Shown here: one piece after another, positions 39,059-47,023 of the stretch | Layout of the letters: each line of letters starts with the position of its first letter | Position numbering within the stretch: position 1 is the stretch's first letter | Source: Embleya sp040629175 | GTDB taxonomy: Bacteria; Actinomycetota; Actinomycetes; Streptomycetales; Streptomycetaceae | Reading direction: 5' to 3' | Assembly: GCF_040629175.1 (NCBI RefSeq) | Contig: NZ_JBEXUX010000040.1 | Span: 31,357-95,356 of the forward strand | Length of the DNA stretch: 64,000 nucleotides | Position numbers and translations under genes: made by a program | The notes under the pieces: generated by a model | Told to the model about the DNA's origin: nothing | Seen by the model: the letters and a program-made list of their open reading frames with translations, nothing else | Databases searched by the model: none

Positions 39059-40426
39059 TCAACGCCCGGCGCCGGCCAACTCCAACTGCTCCCGCTTGCG
39101 CGGAAGCTTCGGAAAGTCCCGGCCGACCAGCGTCCGCTTCTTCTGCGCCTGCTGCCGACTCGCCCCCAGACCCACCGCGCGCAACGCGACCTGGATCTCG
39201 CTCTCCTCCGGCCACCGCCCGCCGGCCGACCACAGGTCGTACACCACCCGCTCCGGCGTGCCCACCGGATACGGGCCGGCATCCGCGGCAGGACGGGTCG
39301 CGGCCTCCGCGGCCACCTCGGCGGCGGCCTCCGCGGTCCGCGCGTGCGACAGGGCCGCGGCCACCAGCCGCTCCACCTCCCGCGCCGCGGCGGCACGTTC
39401 CTCGACCTCCAGCCGTTTCGCCGCGCCGACGTCGACCAGGTGCCCGGAGACCCGGTCGACCGCACCGGCGGCAGCGTCCGCCGCCCGCCGCGCCACGACC
39501 GTGGCATCACGAGCGGCGACCTCGGCCGCCTCGGCCACCGCCGCCACGGCCCCGTCCGCGAGGTGTTCCGCCCGCGCCACGTGTCCGCCCACCTCCCGCG
39601 CGCACCGCGCCACCTCGGCGGCCTCGACCGCCACACCCTCACGGGCCTGCGCCACGACCGTGGCGTCACGCGCCACGTGCTTCGCAGCCGTCCCCACACG
39701 ATCGAGCACGTCGGCCGCCTCCGCGTGCGCCGACGCCACCACCTGGGCCGCGCGCTCCGCCGCCCCCAACGCGGTATCGGCCGCGCGCTCCGCCCGCTCC
39801 ACGACCGCGCCCACTTCGAGGGCTGCCACGCCGGCCGCCTCCTTCGCCACGGCCTTCACATCGACGCCGACCGCCTCCCGGGCCCGCTCGACCAGGGCGA
39901 GGCTCTCCCGGGCCCGGTCCGCCGCCCCCACCGCCAACGCCACCGCACGCTCGACCGAGGCGAGCTGCGCGCCGGTGGGCACGGCATCGGGCTCCGGCAA
40001 CAACCGCACCAGAAGCTCGGTCGCCACCAGTTGGGCGAGCGGCGGGGTCACCGCGATCGCCACACCCAGGCCCGTACCGTCGCTGTGCGCCACGTTGAAC
40101 GCCAGGCTCACGCCGGCGGACCCCGCGACCACGCACCAATACGGCCCGACCGCGCGACCGGACCGCTTCGCCATCACCACACCCACCGTGCCGGTCATCG
40201 CGCCACCGTCCACCATCACCGCGAACATCCACGCGATATCGGCCCCCACACCGTGCTCCGTCGCGATCGCAGTCAACGCCGCGAACGACAACCGGAACGC
40301 CAGGAACCCCAGGAAGGCATCGGCGGCACACGCCGCGGCAACGGGAAGCCACTGCCCGTGGCGCCACCGCCCTGCACGCGTGGCGCCCGCGCCATCGGTG
40401 TGGCTAGGGTCTTGTTCTTGGGACAT
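39059..40426 (-). CDS. DUF2637-type membrane protein with long coiled coil and C-terminal HTH
   Basis: The 455-residue protein starts MSQEQDPSHTDGAGATRAG. Residues about 25-140 hold four membrane helices (AAACAADAFLGFLAFRLSFAAL and onward), the DUF2637 layout known from Streptomyces plasmid spread and transfer proteins. Residues 150-380 form an extremely Ala/Glu/Arg-rich coiled coil. The C-terminus has an HTH-like module (ERVVYDLWSAGGRWPEESEIQVALRAVG). It may link DNA to the membrane. This plasmid-type gene is unusual among virion genes and suggests exchange with actinobacterial plasmids. Confidence 0.78.
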   Translation of the reverse strand: MSQEQDPSHTDGAGATRAGRWRHGQWLPVAAACAADAFLGFLAFRLSFAALTAIATEHGVGADIAWMFAVMVDGGAMTGTVGVVMAKRSGRAVGPYWCVVAGSAGVSLAFNVAHSDGTGLGVAIAVTPPLAQLVATELLVRLLPEPDAVPTGAQLASVERAVALAVGAADRARESLALVERAREAVGVDVKAVAKEAAGVAALEVGAVVERAERAADTALGAAERAAQVVASAHAEAADVLDRVGTAAKHVARDATVVAQAREGVAVEAAEVARCAREVGGHVARAEHLADGAVAAVAEAAEVAARDATVVARRAADAAAGAVDRVSGHLVDVGAAKRLEVEERAAAAREVERLVAAALSHARTAEAAAEVAAEAATRPAADAGPYPVGTPERVVYDLWSAGGRWPEESEIQVALRAVGLGASRQQAQKKRTLVGRDFPKLPRKREQLELAGAGR

Positions 40427-40588
40427 CGGAGTGCACACTCCCGTGTCTTTGGGGCCCCGGCCGGCGACCTCGAATTCGACCGACCCGGGGCCCTGCTCAT
40501 GTCTGTGATCCCCCCGGGCACCCACGCCACGGACCGTGGCACGGCCCCGAACGGGGCGGGCAACAGGACGACTCTCGAACGACGCGAC

Positions 40589-40918
40589 CTACGCGTCGGG
40601 CCACGCCGGCGCGATCCGGACGACCCGACCGCCACGGACGACCAACCGCCACACACCCATGTAGTTCAGACCCTCCAGGTAGCCGCCGAAGGTGCGGCCG
40701 GGAACGGCGCACGCCTCGACCATCAGCGCCAGACCCTCGGTCACGTAGTAGCCGTGCTCGGCGCCGGCGGACTCGAAGCCCACCCCCACACCCTCGTCGA
40801 CCACCACCCGCACCTCGTCCGCACCCACACCGTCCACCCGACGAACCCGCGCGGTCTCACGCGCACTCAACGGCGGGTCGATCGTGATCCGACCGGTGTA
40901 GTCGTCCGTGTGCCCCAT
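40589..40918 (-). CDS. Hypothetical protein, 109 residues
   Basis: It starts MGHTDDYTGRITIDPPLSARETARVRRV and has beta-rich segments (EVRVVVDEGVGVGFE, HGYYVTEGLALMVEA) and NYMGVWRLVVRGG near the end. It resembles small alpha/beta proteins common in actinophage early regions. No domain assigned. Confidence 0.62.
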   Translation of the reverse strand: MGHTDDYTGRITIDPPLSARETARVRRVDGVGADEVRVVVDEGVGVGFESAGAEHGYYVTEGLALMVEACAVPGRTFGGYLEGLNYMGVWRLVVRGGRVVRIAPAWPDA

Positions 40919-40971
40919 CTCGTCCTCCCCTCCTCGCCAAGCAACGTCCATGGCACCGACACTCGGCCCGC

Positions 40972-41307
40972 TCACACCCGGCCCCCCGCCGCAGGCAGGA
41001 ACGCACAGTCCGCCCACGCCGCCTCGATCCGCGCCACGTGCGTCAACGGATAGGCGTACACCGACCGCCACGCCCCGTTGTGCCACTCCCTCACGCACTC
41101 CGGCTCCGCACCCGTCCGCGCCCGGTAGGCGTCCGCCGCAAGCCGGCCCACCGTCGGCGACCACCGCGCCCGCCACTCCCCCGACGCGCCAGCCGCACGC
41201 AGGTACGCGTCCACCGTCACCATGCCCGGCGGACAACCCGGCTCCCCCAACAACCCGTCCGCCAGAGCCCCCAACACCAGGCCCAGCGTCCTCAGAATCC
41301 GCCCCAT
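40972..41307 (-). CDS. Hypothetical protein with N-terminal hydrophobic helix
   Basis: This 111-residue product starts MGRILRTLGLVLGALADGLLG, a membrane or signal-type helix, with GGAGG at 8 bases. The rest has WRARWSPTVGRLAADAYRARTGAEPECVREW and a Cys near each end. The first ATG upstream (MEERV) lacks spacing for its ribosome site. Function unknown. Confidence 0.6.
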   Translation of the reverse strand: MGRILRTLGLVLGALADGLLGEPGCPPGMVTVDAYLRAAGASGEWRARWSPTVGRLAADAYRARTGAEPECVREWHNGAWRSVYAYPLTHVARIEAAWADCAFLPAAGGRV

Positions 41308-41347
41308 CACCCTCTCCTCCATCTCCCGAACGGTTGTACGCCCCGGT

Positions 41348-41827
41348 TCACTTCGGCGCAGGAATCGGCGCCACGGCCGCGCCCTCCACGAACACCCCGT
41401 CACGAAGCCGATCGGCCGTGACGATCTCCCCGCCGTCCGCCGGCACGATCGACACGGCGCTCTTCTCGACCGGACCCACCACCACGCCGCGCCGAAGCGC
41501 ACCCGTGCCGGCGTCGGTCCACTCCACCCACGACGCCGGCGCGAACGCCGTGGCCGACGGACGCGGGACCGTCGGCCGGCCCCCGCTCGCCGTGTGGCCG
41601 TGCGTAAGGCGCCACTTCTTCGCGCGGAGGGCCTCGATCGCCGGCGGGTAGCCGTCGTTCGCCTCCAACTCGTCGGCGTAGGCGGCCTGTTCGGCGTGGA
41701 TCGCGGCCAGGTACTTCTTCGTGTGCACGGCCTGGATCTTCGGGCCGTTCCCCCGGGTCTCGATGACCACGAAGGAACGCCCCACTACATACCGGAACGT
41801 CGTCCGGATGATGCACTCACTCGACAC
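41348..41827 (-). CDS. Hypothetical protein, 159 residues
   Basis: The GTG start (VSSECIIRTTFRYVVGRSFVVIE) overlaps the upstream stop by 11 bases and has GAGG 8 bases upstream. The middle is helical (AAIHAEQAAYADELEANDGYPPAIEALRAKKW), and the C-terminus is beta-rich (VSIVPADGGEIVTADRLRDGVFV), possibly an SH3-like or WYL-like fold. Unknown. Confidence 0.6.
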   Translation of the reverse strand: MSSECIIRTTFRYVVGRSFVVIETRGNGPKIQAVHTKKYLAAIHAEQAAYADELEANDGYPPAIEALRAKKWRLTHGHTASGGRPTVPRPSATAFAPASWVEWTDAGTGALRRGVVVGPVEKSAVSIVPADGGEIVTADRLRDGVFVEGAAVAPIPAPK

Positions 41828-42179
41828 GGAACCCACCCACCTCGCACGCATCCACCAGGAACAACACCCACTCGTCCCAACGCCCGTACACACCGCGCGC
41901 GGACGCCCGGTCCATGGGCGACGCCATCGAGTAGGCCAGCAGCGCCGCCGAGATCTCGCGCGGCGTCACCAACCAGCCGCCGTTCGCCGACAGCTTGTGC
42001 GCGGGGATGCCCACGGGCAGGGGCGCCTCGCCCCACTCGTCCACGCCGTCCGGGGACGGCACGACCATGCCCAGGTCCGACATGGCGCCGCGCACGGCGG
42101 CCATGTTCTCGCCCGCCATGCTGAACCAGCCCTCGTCCGAACGCCCGGCCGGCTCCACCATCAACAGGTCGTAGGACAT
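41817..42179 (-). CDS. Hypothetical protein, 120 residues
   Basis: It starts MSYDLLMVEPAGRSDEGWFSMAGENMAAVRGAMSDLG. The pattern MSYDL followed by acidic residues and a late TPREISAALLAY is common in actinobacterial unknowns. Overlaps the next gene. No catalytic motif seen. Confidence 0.62.
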   Translation of the reverse strand: MSYDLLMVEPAGRSDEGWFSMAGENMAAVRGAMSDLGMVVPSPDGVDEWGEAPLPVGIPAHKLSANGGWLVTPREISAALLAYSMASPMDRASARGVYGRWDEWVLFLVDACEVGGFRVE

Positions 42180-42256
42180 GTGCTTCCCCTTCGAGAATGC
42201 GGATCGGACGAGGACTCGGAAGCCCGGGGCGGTCGTACCGCCCCGGGCGGGGTCGG

Positions 42257-42499
42257 TCAGCCGAGGTGCGCCGGCCGAATGGACTCCCTGCGCACGCAGC
42301 GCAACTGCGCCGACTCGCCCCACGGGTCCACCAGCTCGTACCGCGTGTCGCTACCACCCCGCGCGAAGTGCCGGAGGCAGGAACGGCAGTAGCACGGGAC
42401 GGCCTCGTAGAAGCCGTGGAACTCCGGCTTCGAACCCGCATACACGACCAAGTCGTAAGGCTCGATCAGGTCGGCGGAGCGGAACAGGGTGTCGGACAT
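42257..42499 (-). CDS. Small Cys-containing hypothetical protein, 80 residues
   Basis: It starts MSDTLFRSADLIEPYDLVVYAGSKPEFHGFYEAVPCYCRSCLRHFARGG. A C-x-C-x2-C knuckle and a late Cys suggest zinc binding. It is the first gene of the minus-strand run facing the plus-strand island. Confidence 0.62.
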   Translation of the reverse strand: MSDTLFRSADLIEPYDLVVYAGSKPEFHGFYEAVPCYCRSCLRHFARGGSDTRYELVDPWGESAQLRCVRRESIRPAHLG

Positions 42500-42547
42500 G
42501 GCGGGCCCCTTCGGTCGGCATCACCGGGTGCTTCGGATCCCAGTCTA

Positions 42548-42591
42548 TGACAAGTAGCTTGTTCAAGCTAGATTGTTCACACGACTTGTCA
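42548..42591 (+). promoter_or_regulatory. Nested inverted-repeat operator upstream of the plus-strand island
   Basis: Outer arms TGACAAGT (42548-42555) and ACTTGTCA (42584-42591) enclose an inner palindrome TAGCTTG-TT-CAAGCTA (42555-42570). The stretch is AT-rich for this genome. A TAGATT box (42569-42574) could be a -10. AGGAG and the GTG start at 42601 follow at once, so the site would control the gene at 42601, and perhaps the divergent one at 42499. Confidence 0.68.
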
Positions 42592-42600
42592 GGAGAACCC

Positions 42601-42957
42601 GTGAAGCGTAGCGTCGGCACAACAGAGGGCGGCATGGACAACGAGATTGAACAAGTTGCCCATGCGAAGATCACCTGCATGAAACGCGACTACAGCCCCT
42701 CACCCGAGTTGCAGGCCGCACTGCGCAACTTCGAGAAGGCCCAGAAGGTGTTCGACCAGGCGCGTGAACACCTGCGGGCCGCCTGCGCCGAGGACCTGAG
42801 ACTGCCGGACGTCACAACCCGCGACGTGGAGCAGTTCGTGCCGTGGTCCTACGAGACCCTGCGCGGCATCGCCAACGAGTACGGCGTCCCACTCAAGCGC
42901 GCCGCAACCGTCAAATCGATCAAAGCAGACCCAGCCGGGGACCCACCCTCCGGCTGA
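42601..42957 (+). CDS. Regulator-like protein with C-terminal HTH
   Basis: The 118-residue protein starts at a GTG with AGGAG 5 bases upstream; an ATG follows 11 codons later. The N-terminal half is a helical coil (ELQAALRNFEKAQKVFDQAREHLRAACAE). The C-terminal half (VEQFVPWSYETLRGIANEYGVP, then RAATVKSIKADP) is an HTH that also occurs at the end of the next gene. It is likely autoregulated by the nested operator. No known family name. Confidence 0.7.
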   Translation: MKRSVGTTEGGMDNEIEQVAHAKITCMKRDYSPSPELQAALRNFEKAQKVFDQAREHLRAACAEDLRLPDVTTRDVEQFVPWSYETLRGIANEYGVPLKRAATVKSIKADPAGDPPSG

Positions 42958-42971
42958 CCGGAAGGATGTCC

Positions 42972-43517
42972 ATGGTCGTCCACCAGGGCCGCACAGCGGT
43001 CTACCGCCTCTCCGACGGGAAGAGCAGGCTCCTGTACGTCGGCATCACGAACAACCTCACGGCACGTTGGGCTCAGCACGCCAGCGACCAGCCCTGGTGG
43101 TCCACAGTGGCGATGCGCGAGGTCGAGTGGCTCCCCACCCGCGAGGCGGCACGGGATGCCGAAGTCGCAGCCATCAGTAGCGAGTCGCCGCTGTGGAACG
43201 CCACCTGCGGGCACTCCCCTCAGGCACCGGTCGTACTCCCGGCTCGGGCGGCCCGACAGTGGGTACCTCCGACACGCCTGATCGAGCAGGTCGCCGCATT
43301 CCGAGCCGTCGAACGCGACTTCACCGAGATTCGGGCCGATCTCGAAGCCGTGATCATCGACGAGATCAGGGCGGGAGTGTCCGCTGACCGCGTGGCGCCG
43401 CACACGCCCTGGTCCAGCCAAACCCTCCGCAACCTGGCCGGAGACAAGAAGGTTCCGCGTCAGCGAAAGCCAACGGTCAAGTCGCTCCGCGCACCCCGGA
43501 CGGAGGCCACGTCATGA
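42972..43517 (+). CDS. GIY-YIG-like nuclease domain fused to the same C-terminal HTH
   Basis: The 181-residue protein starts MVVHQGRTAVYRLSDGKSRLLYVGITNNLTARWAQH, a compact GIY-YIG-type fold (VYRL replaces GIY, LLYVGIT is the YIG part, followed by the Arg/His helix). EAARDAEVAAISSESPLWN supplies the usual acidic residue. Residues about 140-175 (VAPHTPWSSQTLRNLAGDKKVP, TVKSL) match the end of the 118-residue neighbour. GGAAGG lies 6 bases before the ATG used; an ATG 2 codons earlier is possible. It overlaps the WhiJ-like gene (ATGA). Confidence 0.7.
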   Translation: MVVHQGRTAVYRLSDGKSRLLYVGITNNLTARWAQHASDQPWWSTVAMREVEWLPTREAARDAEVAAISSESPLWNATCGHSPQAPVVLPARAARQWVPPTRLIEQVAAFRAVERDFTEIRADLEAVIIDEIRAGVSADRVAPHTPWSSQTLRNLAGDKKVPRQRKPTVKSLRAPRTEATS

Positions 43518-44458
43518 CCCGCACCCACACCCCCGGCAATCCCGCCCTGGTCGCCGCGCGGCTGGCCATGGGCTGGTACTCGCAGGCCGAGTTCGCCGCG
43601 GCGTTCGAGGAGGCTGCGAGCGTCCTCGGTCACCCCGTCGGTCTCTCGGTGCGGAACATCCGCCGGTGGGAGTCGGCGAACCCGCCTCGGCCCACCGCGG
43701 TCTACCAGCACGTCCTGGAGGCGATGTTCGGGCGCAGGCTCGCCGAACTCGGCTTCCGGCCGTTGGACTTCGAGACGGAGGCCGAGGAGGGCGACCGCGG
43801 TGAGGGTATGCGGGACCTCCTGAACGGCGTGCCGGACCGGTTGCGCCGGCTCATGCGCCTGGAGGAGAGCGCGTTGAGCGTGTTCGGCTACGAGACGCTC
43901 CGGTTCCCGGGCGTGCTCCAGTCGCCGCGGTGCGCGCTGGCAACGATCCACATGCACGAGCCGGGCCTGTCGCCGGCGGTGGCTGCGGAGCGGTTGCGGA
44001 TTCGTCTGGCACGCGCGGCGGACTTCGCGGAGCGGGGCGTGCCGGCCTGGTTCGTGGTGTCGGAGGCGGCGCTCTACCATCCGATCGGTGGTCTGCCGGT
44101 GTTGGCGGAGCAGCTCGGGCACGTACTGTCGATGGCGTCGCGGTGGCCGCTGCTCCGGTTTCAGGTGTTGCCGTTGACGTCGCCGTTCACGGTGTCGTCT
44201 CCGATGATGATGATGGAGACTGAGCCGGGGTACTTCGCGGCGTGGCTGGAGCAGTTGACGGGGTCTCAGTTGGTCGACGGGCCCGACGACATCGGCGTGT
44301 TCCGGGCGTCGTTCGATCGGCTGGTGGAGGCTGCGCTGTCGCCGGAGGCGTCCCTGGAGTTGGTCGATTTGCGGAGGCGGGACGTATGTACGGCACTGGA
44401 GATGAGCGCGTACCGGGGTGGCGGAAGTCCAGCCACAGCGGGAACGACGCCTGTGTAG
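43514..44458 (+). CDS. WhiJ-like XRE regulator with DUF5753 domain
   Basis: The 314-residue protein has an N-terminal HTH (residues about 10-70, MGWYSQAEFAAAFEEAASVLG and LSVRNIRRWESANPPRP) and a large C-terminal DUF5753 ligand-type domain (VFGYETLRFPGVLQSPRCA, AERLRIRLARAADFAERG, WPLLRFQVLPLTSPF). This is the architecture of WhiJ and Scr1-type regulators in Streptomyces, which act with a small DUF397 protein. The start overlaps the GIY-YIG gene. It may tie phage gene expression to host development, or form a toxin-antitoxin-like pair. Confidence 0.85.
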   Translation: MTRTHTPGNPALVAARLAMGWYSQAEFAAAFEEAASVLGHPVGLSVRNIRRWESANPPRPTAVYQHVLEAMFGRRLAELGFRPLDFETEAEEGDRGEGMRDLLNGVPDRLRRLMRLEESALSVFGYETLRFPGVLQSPRCALATIHMHEPGLSPAVAAERLRIRLARAADFAERGVPAWFVVSEAALYHPIGGLPVLAEQLGHVLSMASRWPLLRFQVLPLTSPFTVSSPMMMMETEPGYFAAWLEQLTGSQLVDGPDDIGVFRASFDRLVEAALSPEASLELVDLRRRDVCTALEMSAYRGGGSPATAGTTPV

Positions 44459-44571
44459 AGGTAGCGCGCCTGGGTGCCGAGGTGGGTGTGCGGGACAGCA
44501 AGGACATGCGGTCGCCGGTGATTGCTGTACCGGCGGTTGCATGGGCGATGCTTGCCAGCCGCCTGGGCTGA
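44386..44571 (+). CDS. DUF397 partner protein
   Basis: The 61-residue protein begins MYGTGDERVPGWRKSSHSGNDACVEVA and has VRDSKDMRSPVIAVP and AWAMLASRLG, all standard DUF397 features. It overlaps the end of the WhiJ-like gene by 73 bases in another frame. In Streptomyces these partners antagonise or modulate the XRE/DUF5753 regulator next to them. Confidence 0.87.
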   Translation: MYGTGDERVPGWRKSSHSGNDACVEVARLGAEVGVRDSKDMRSPVIAVPAVAWAMLASRLG

Positions 44572-44580
44572 GTGTTTCGA

Positions 44581-44613
44581 AGGGGCCTCCGCGGCCGAGT
44601 TGCGGAGGCCCTT
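44581..44613 (+). terminator. Terminator after the WhiJ/DUF397 pair
   Basis: Arms AGGGGCCTCCGC-type (44581-44592) and GCGGAGGCCCTT (44602-44613) form a 12-bp stem with a 9-base loop. It lies 10 bases after the DUF397 stop. Confidence 0.72.
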
Positions 44614-44674
44614 CCGCATGTGCCCCTCAAGGAATTCACCCACACTCGCGCTCTGCTCGTGGGATCGTCCGATC

Positions 44675-45502
44675 ATGTCGGGCAAGAAGCAGCACTACCT
44701 GCCGGCCGCACTCATCGGCGGGTTCGGCCGCCTGGGCCCGGACCGCAGGGCGCGCAACGCGGTCGTCGTGTATCGAACGCAGGACGGGTCCGAGGTCTTG
44801 GAGTCCTCTGCCTCCGGCATCGGCTACAGCAAACGTATGTATCGACTCAAGCAGCCTGCGCCCGGGATGGATCCCGATCGGGTCGAGCACGTGTGGCGCA
44901 TTGTCGAGCCGTACCTTCCGAAGGCGATCGAACGAGCGGCCTCGGGCTGCGAAACGGAACAGGATCGACGTGTCCTCGTCGAGCACGCCGCCGCCCTGGG
45001 TGTGCGTCACCCCGGGTTCGAGGCGTCGAACAACGCAGTCCGCACCGCACGGGGCCTGCCGCCGCTCCATGGCGACCTGGTCCACGCGGCCCGCATCCAT
45101 CAGTTGTTGCATAACCAGCGAGCCCTGCGCATGCACCGGTGGCGATTCCTGCACAGTCCGCCCCAGGCGCGCCGGTTCATCCTGAACGATCGTGGATACG
45201 GGCAGGTGTTCGTTGTCGACGACGCGGGACGTCAGCACGGCGGTACTTTTCTGCCGCTGCATCCGCGCCTTGCGCTTCTGGGTTGGATCGCCCCGAGTGC
45301 CGGCGGGTTCGATCATCGGTACCTGCGGCCGAACTGGGTCCGATCGCTCAATGCCGTCACCTGGGCCCACTCGCGGAGGTTCGTCGTGGCCCACCCCGAC
45401 GATGCCGCGATGCTGCGCGGGCAGCGCTCGCCCGCCCGAGCCCAACCATTCACTGCGAGTGCGTTCCTCGGATCCGAGCAGTCACTGTTCGACGACACCT
45501 GA
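44675..45502 (+). CDS. DUF4238 protein
   Basis: The 275-residue protein starts MSGKKQHYLPAALIGGFGRLG; the KKQHYLP opening followed by a Phe/Gly segment is the DUF4238 signature. It continues with VYRTQDGSEVLESSASGIGYSKRMYRL and a long helical body. The family is frequent near mobile elements and is suspected of defence roles, but no activity is known. A terminator separates it from the WhiJ pair, so it has its own transcription. Confidence 0.82.
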   Translation: MSGKKQHYLPAALIGGFGRLGPDRRARNAVVVYRTQDGSEVLESSASGIGYSKRMYRLKQPAPGMDPDRVEHVWRIVEPYLPKAIERAASGCETEQDRRVLVEHAAALGVRHPGFEASNNAVRTARGLPPLHGDLVHAARIHQLLHNQRALRMHRWRFLHSPPQARRFILNDRGYGQVFVVDDAGRQHGGTFLPLHPRLALLGWIAPSAGGFDHRYLRPNWVRSLNAVTWAHSRRFVVAHPDDAAMLRGQRSPARAQPFTASAFLGSEQSLFDDT

Positions 45503-45590
45503 CGAGCGACCGCCCCGATCGGACCTTCCCAGGTGCGTCAAAGGGATGTCCCGACCCAAGCCGAGGACGCCACTCACCTCCTGACGTCCG

Positions 45591-45954
45591 TCACATCTCA
45601 TCGACGACCGCGAGCAGTTCGGTGACGTCGATGTCCGACTCCCGACCCCAGGCAATGATCCGGGCCCGCGCTGGCGCCATCCGGACGGCGTTCCTCGCGC
45701 GCCGCTCCTCGCGCGTGAGGAACGCCGTCTCGTCGGATCGCCAGCCACAGCGCCCAGCCGGCGAGGTAGGCGTCGTGGTCGGGGTACGCGTACCGGTCCG
45801 GCCCTGTGCTGCGCTCGGCGAGCTGATCGAGGGAGTAGGGGTGGTCCTGGTCGGCGTGCTCCTCGTCGTAGCCCCAGGGCACGCGGCAGCCGAATCCATG
45901 GCGTCGACAGGCGATTTGGAGCCGTCCGAGGGCGTCGAAGGCCACGTCCGTCAC
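45591..45954 (-). pseudogene. Frameshifted gene, DUF-type unknown
   Basis: A GTG (VTDVAFDALGRLQIACRRHGFG), overlapping the upstream stop as GTGA, opens a frame continuing to AYLAGWALWLAIR. Good coding character then passes to the +1 frame (SDETAFLTREERRARNAVRMAP to LAVVDEM) near 45735. The first frame continues only as Arg/Gly-rich shadow sequence. Either one base was gained (mutation or sequencing error) or a +1 programmed shift is used; no classic shift signal is seen. Confidence 0.6.
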
Positions 45955-46205
45955 GATTGCTCTGGCGGGTTTACGGGTGTCTCGATGGTCGCCCGGCGCG
46001 CGACCGGGCAGCGCGCGGCGTGGATCAGCGCGTTCGCGTAGACGATGATCCAGAGGCGGTTCCTGAGGTCCCCGCCGTCGATATCGCACCGGCGCCCGGG
46101 GATCGTCCACTCCCACGGAGCACTCGCCCAATCACCGTTCTCGGGCTCATCCTTGAAGATCCAGGGTCGGGGCCGCCCTGCGGCGCGAGCGGGCCGCCCG
46201 GTCAC
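45951..46205 (-). CDS. Hypothetical protein, 84 residues
   Basis: GTG start (VTGRPARAAGRPRPWIFKDEPENGDW) overlapping the membrane gene stop (GTGA). Contains WEWTIPGRRCDIDGGDLRNRLWIIVYANALIHAARCP, a Trp-rich segment recurrent in phage early proteins. Function unknown. Confidence 0.6.
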   Translation of the reverse strand: MTGRPARAAGRPRPWIFKDEPENGDWASAPWEWTIPGRRCDIDGGDLRNRLWIIVYANALIHAARCPVARRATIETPVNPPEQS

Positions 46206-46450
46206 GCGTCGCTCTTCGGTTCGATACCGTGGCTGACGACCTTCCGAGCCACCCGGGGTAGCCAGAACAGCACGGACACGGTCACGGTGATGGGCCAGAA
46301 GAACCCGAACGCGAGCGCGTCGTCCAGGGCGTAGGGGTAGATCCCGGAGGCGAGTTCTCGTCTGTATCGGAAGCGTGCCACACAGATCGCCACGAGGATG
46401 TACGTGGTGATCGAGCCGACCACGACGGCGGCCGTCACGAGGACAGTCAT
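46202..46450 (-). CDS. Small two-helix membrane protein
   Basis: The 82-residue protein has membrane helices TVLVTAAVVVGSITTYILVAICVA and ALAFGFFWPITVTVSVLFWL with a basic loop between (RFRYRREL). Its ATG overlaps the next stop as ATGA. Function unknown; position gives no lysis context. Confidence 0.68.
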   Translation of the reverse strand: MTVLVTAAVVVGSITTYILVAICVARFRYRRELASGIYPYALDDALAFGFFWPITVTVSVLFWLPRVARKVVSHGIEPKSDA

Positions 46451-46734
46451 ACGCTCGGCGAGGCGTCGGGGGCTGAGTGGCTCGGCCCGGAGTTTCGTTC
46501 GATGGCCACCGCCACTGCGGTCGCGGTGATCCGGGCGAGGTTGTCGATCCTGTTGAGGGCGCCGTCGTTCACGGACCGCAGCGTGGTCGCCGGGTCGCCC
46601 GTCGGCGAGATGCGGGCCCAGGCCGCGAGGACGGCCTCGATCAGGTCGACGCGGACTCCGGGGCCGTGTGACGGGTAGGCGTAGCCGTCCTGCATGTCGT
46701 TGCCGTGGTCGAGGGGCGGGTTGGTGCTGCTCAT
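46447..46734 (-). CDS. Hypothetical protein, 95 residues
   Basis: Starts MSSTNPPLDHGNDMQDGYAYPSHGPG and has a helical middle (VDLIEAVLAAWARIS). Overlaps the membrane gene. Nothing recognised. Confidence 0.58.
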   Translation of the reverse strand: MSSTNPPLDHGNDMQDGYAYPSHGPGVRVDLIEAVLAAWARISPTGDPATTLRSVNDGALNRIDNLARITATAVAVAIERNSGPSHSAPDASPSV

Positions 46735-46780
46735 GTGATTCGAGTCTCCGAGTCGTCGTGGTCGGTGTGTTCGGTCGGGG

Positions 46781-47023
46781 TCATCGACGGCCCCTCACCT
46801 CGGTGGGCTTGTCCAGTACTGCCGATACGGCCTCGACGAGTTGCGACCGGATCGCTCCCCGTACCCGCTCTTCGGCAATGTGGAGGGCTGGGTCGGCCTG
46901 CACCGGCGTCACGGACGCAACGCCTTTGATCATGCGCAGTGCCACCAGGACGCCGTCCTCGGCGTCGTCCTCGCGGATGTCGCGGTCAAGGGTGATCAGG
47001 TAGCCGGCGTGGCGCTCAGTCAC
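46781..47023 (-). CDS. Small conserved phage protein, 80 residues
   Basis: GTG start (VTERHAGYLITLDRDIREDDAEDGVLVALRMIKGVASVTPV). The pattern YLITLD-DIREDDAE, KGV-SV-PV and HIAEERVR recurs in many phages as a small unknown protein. Overlaps the upstream gene as GTGA. Confidence 0.72.
   Translation of the reverse strand: MTERHAGYLITLDRDIREDDAEDGVLVALRMIKGVASVTPVQADPALHIAEERVRGAIRSQLVEAVSAVLDKPTEVRGRR

Noticed and set aside
39344..41053. Plus-strand frame of 569 codons opposite the DUF2637 gene
   Set aside because: Low-complexity His/Arg/Pro content and no ribosome site; it mirrors the Ala-rich coiled coil on the other strand.
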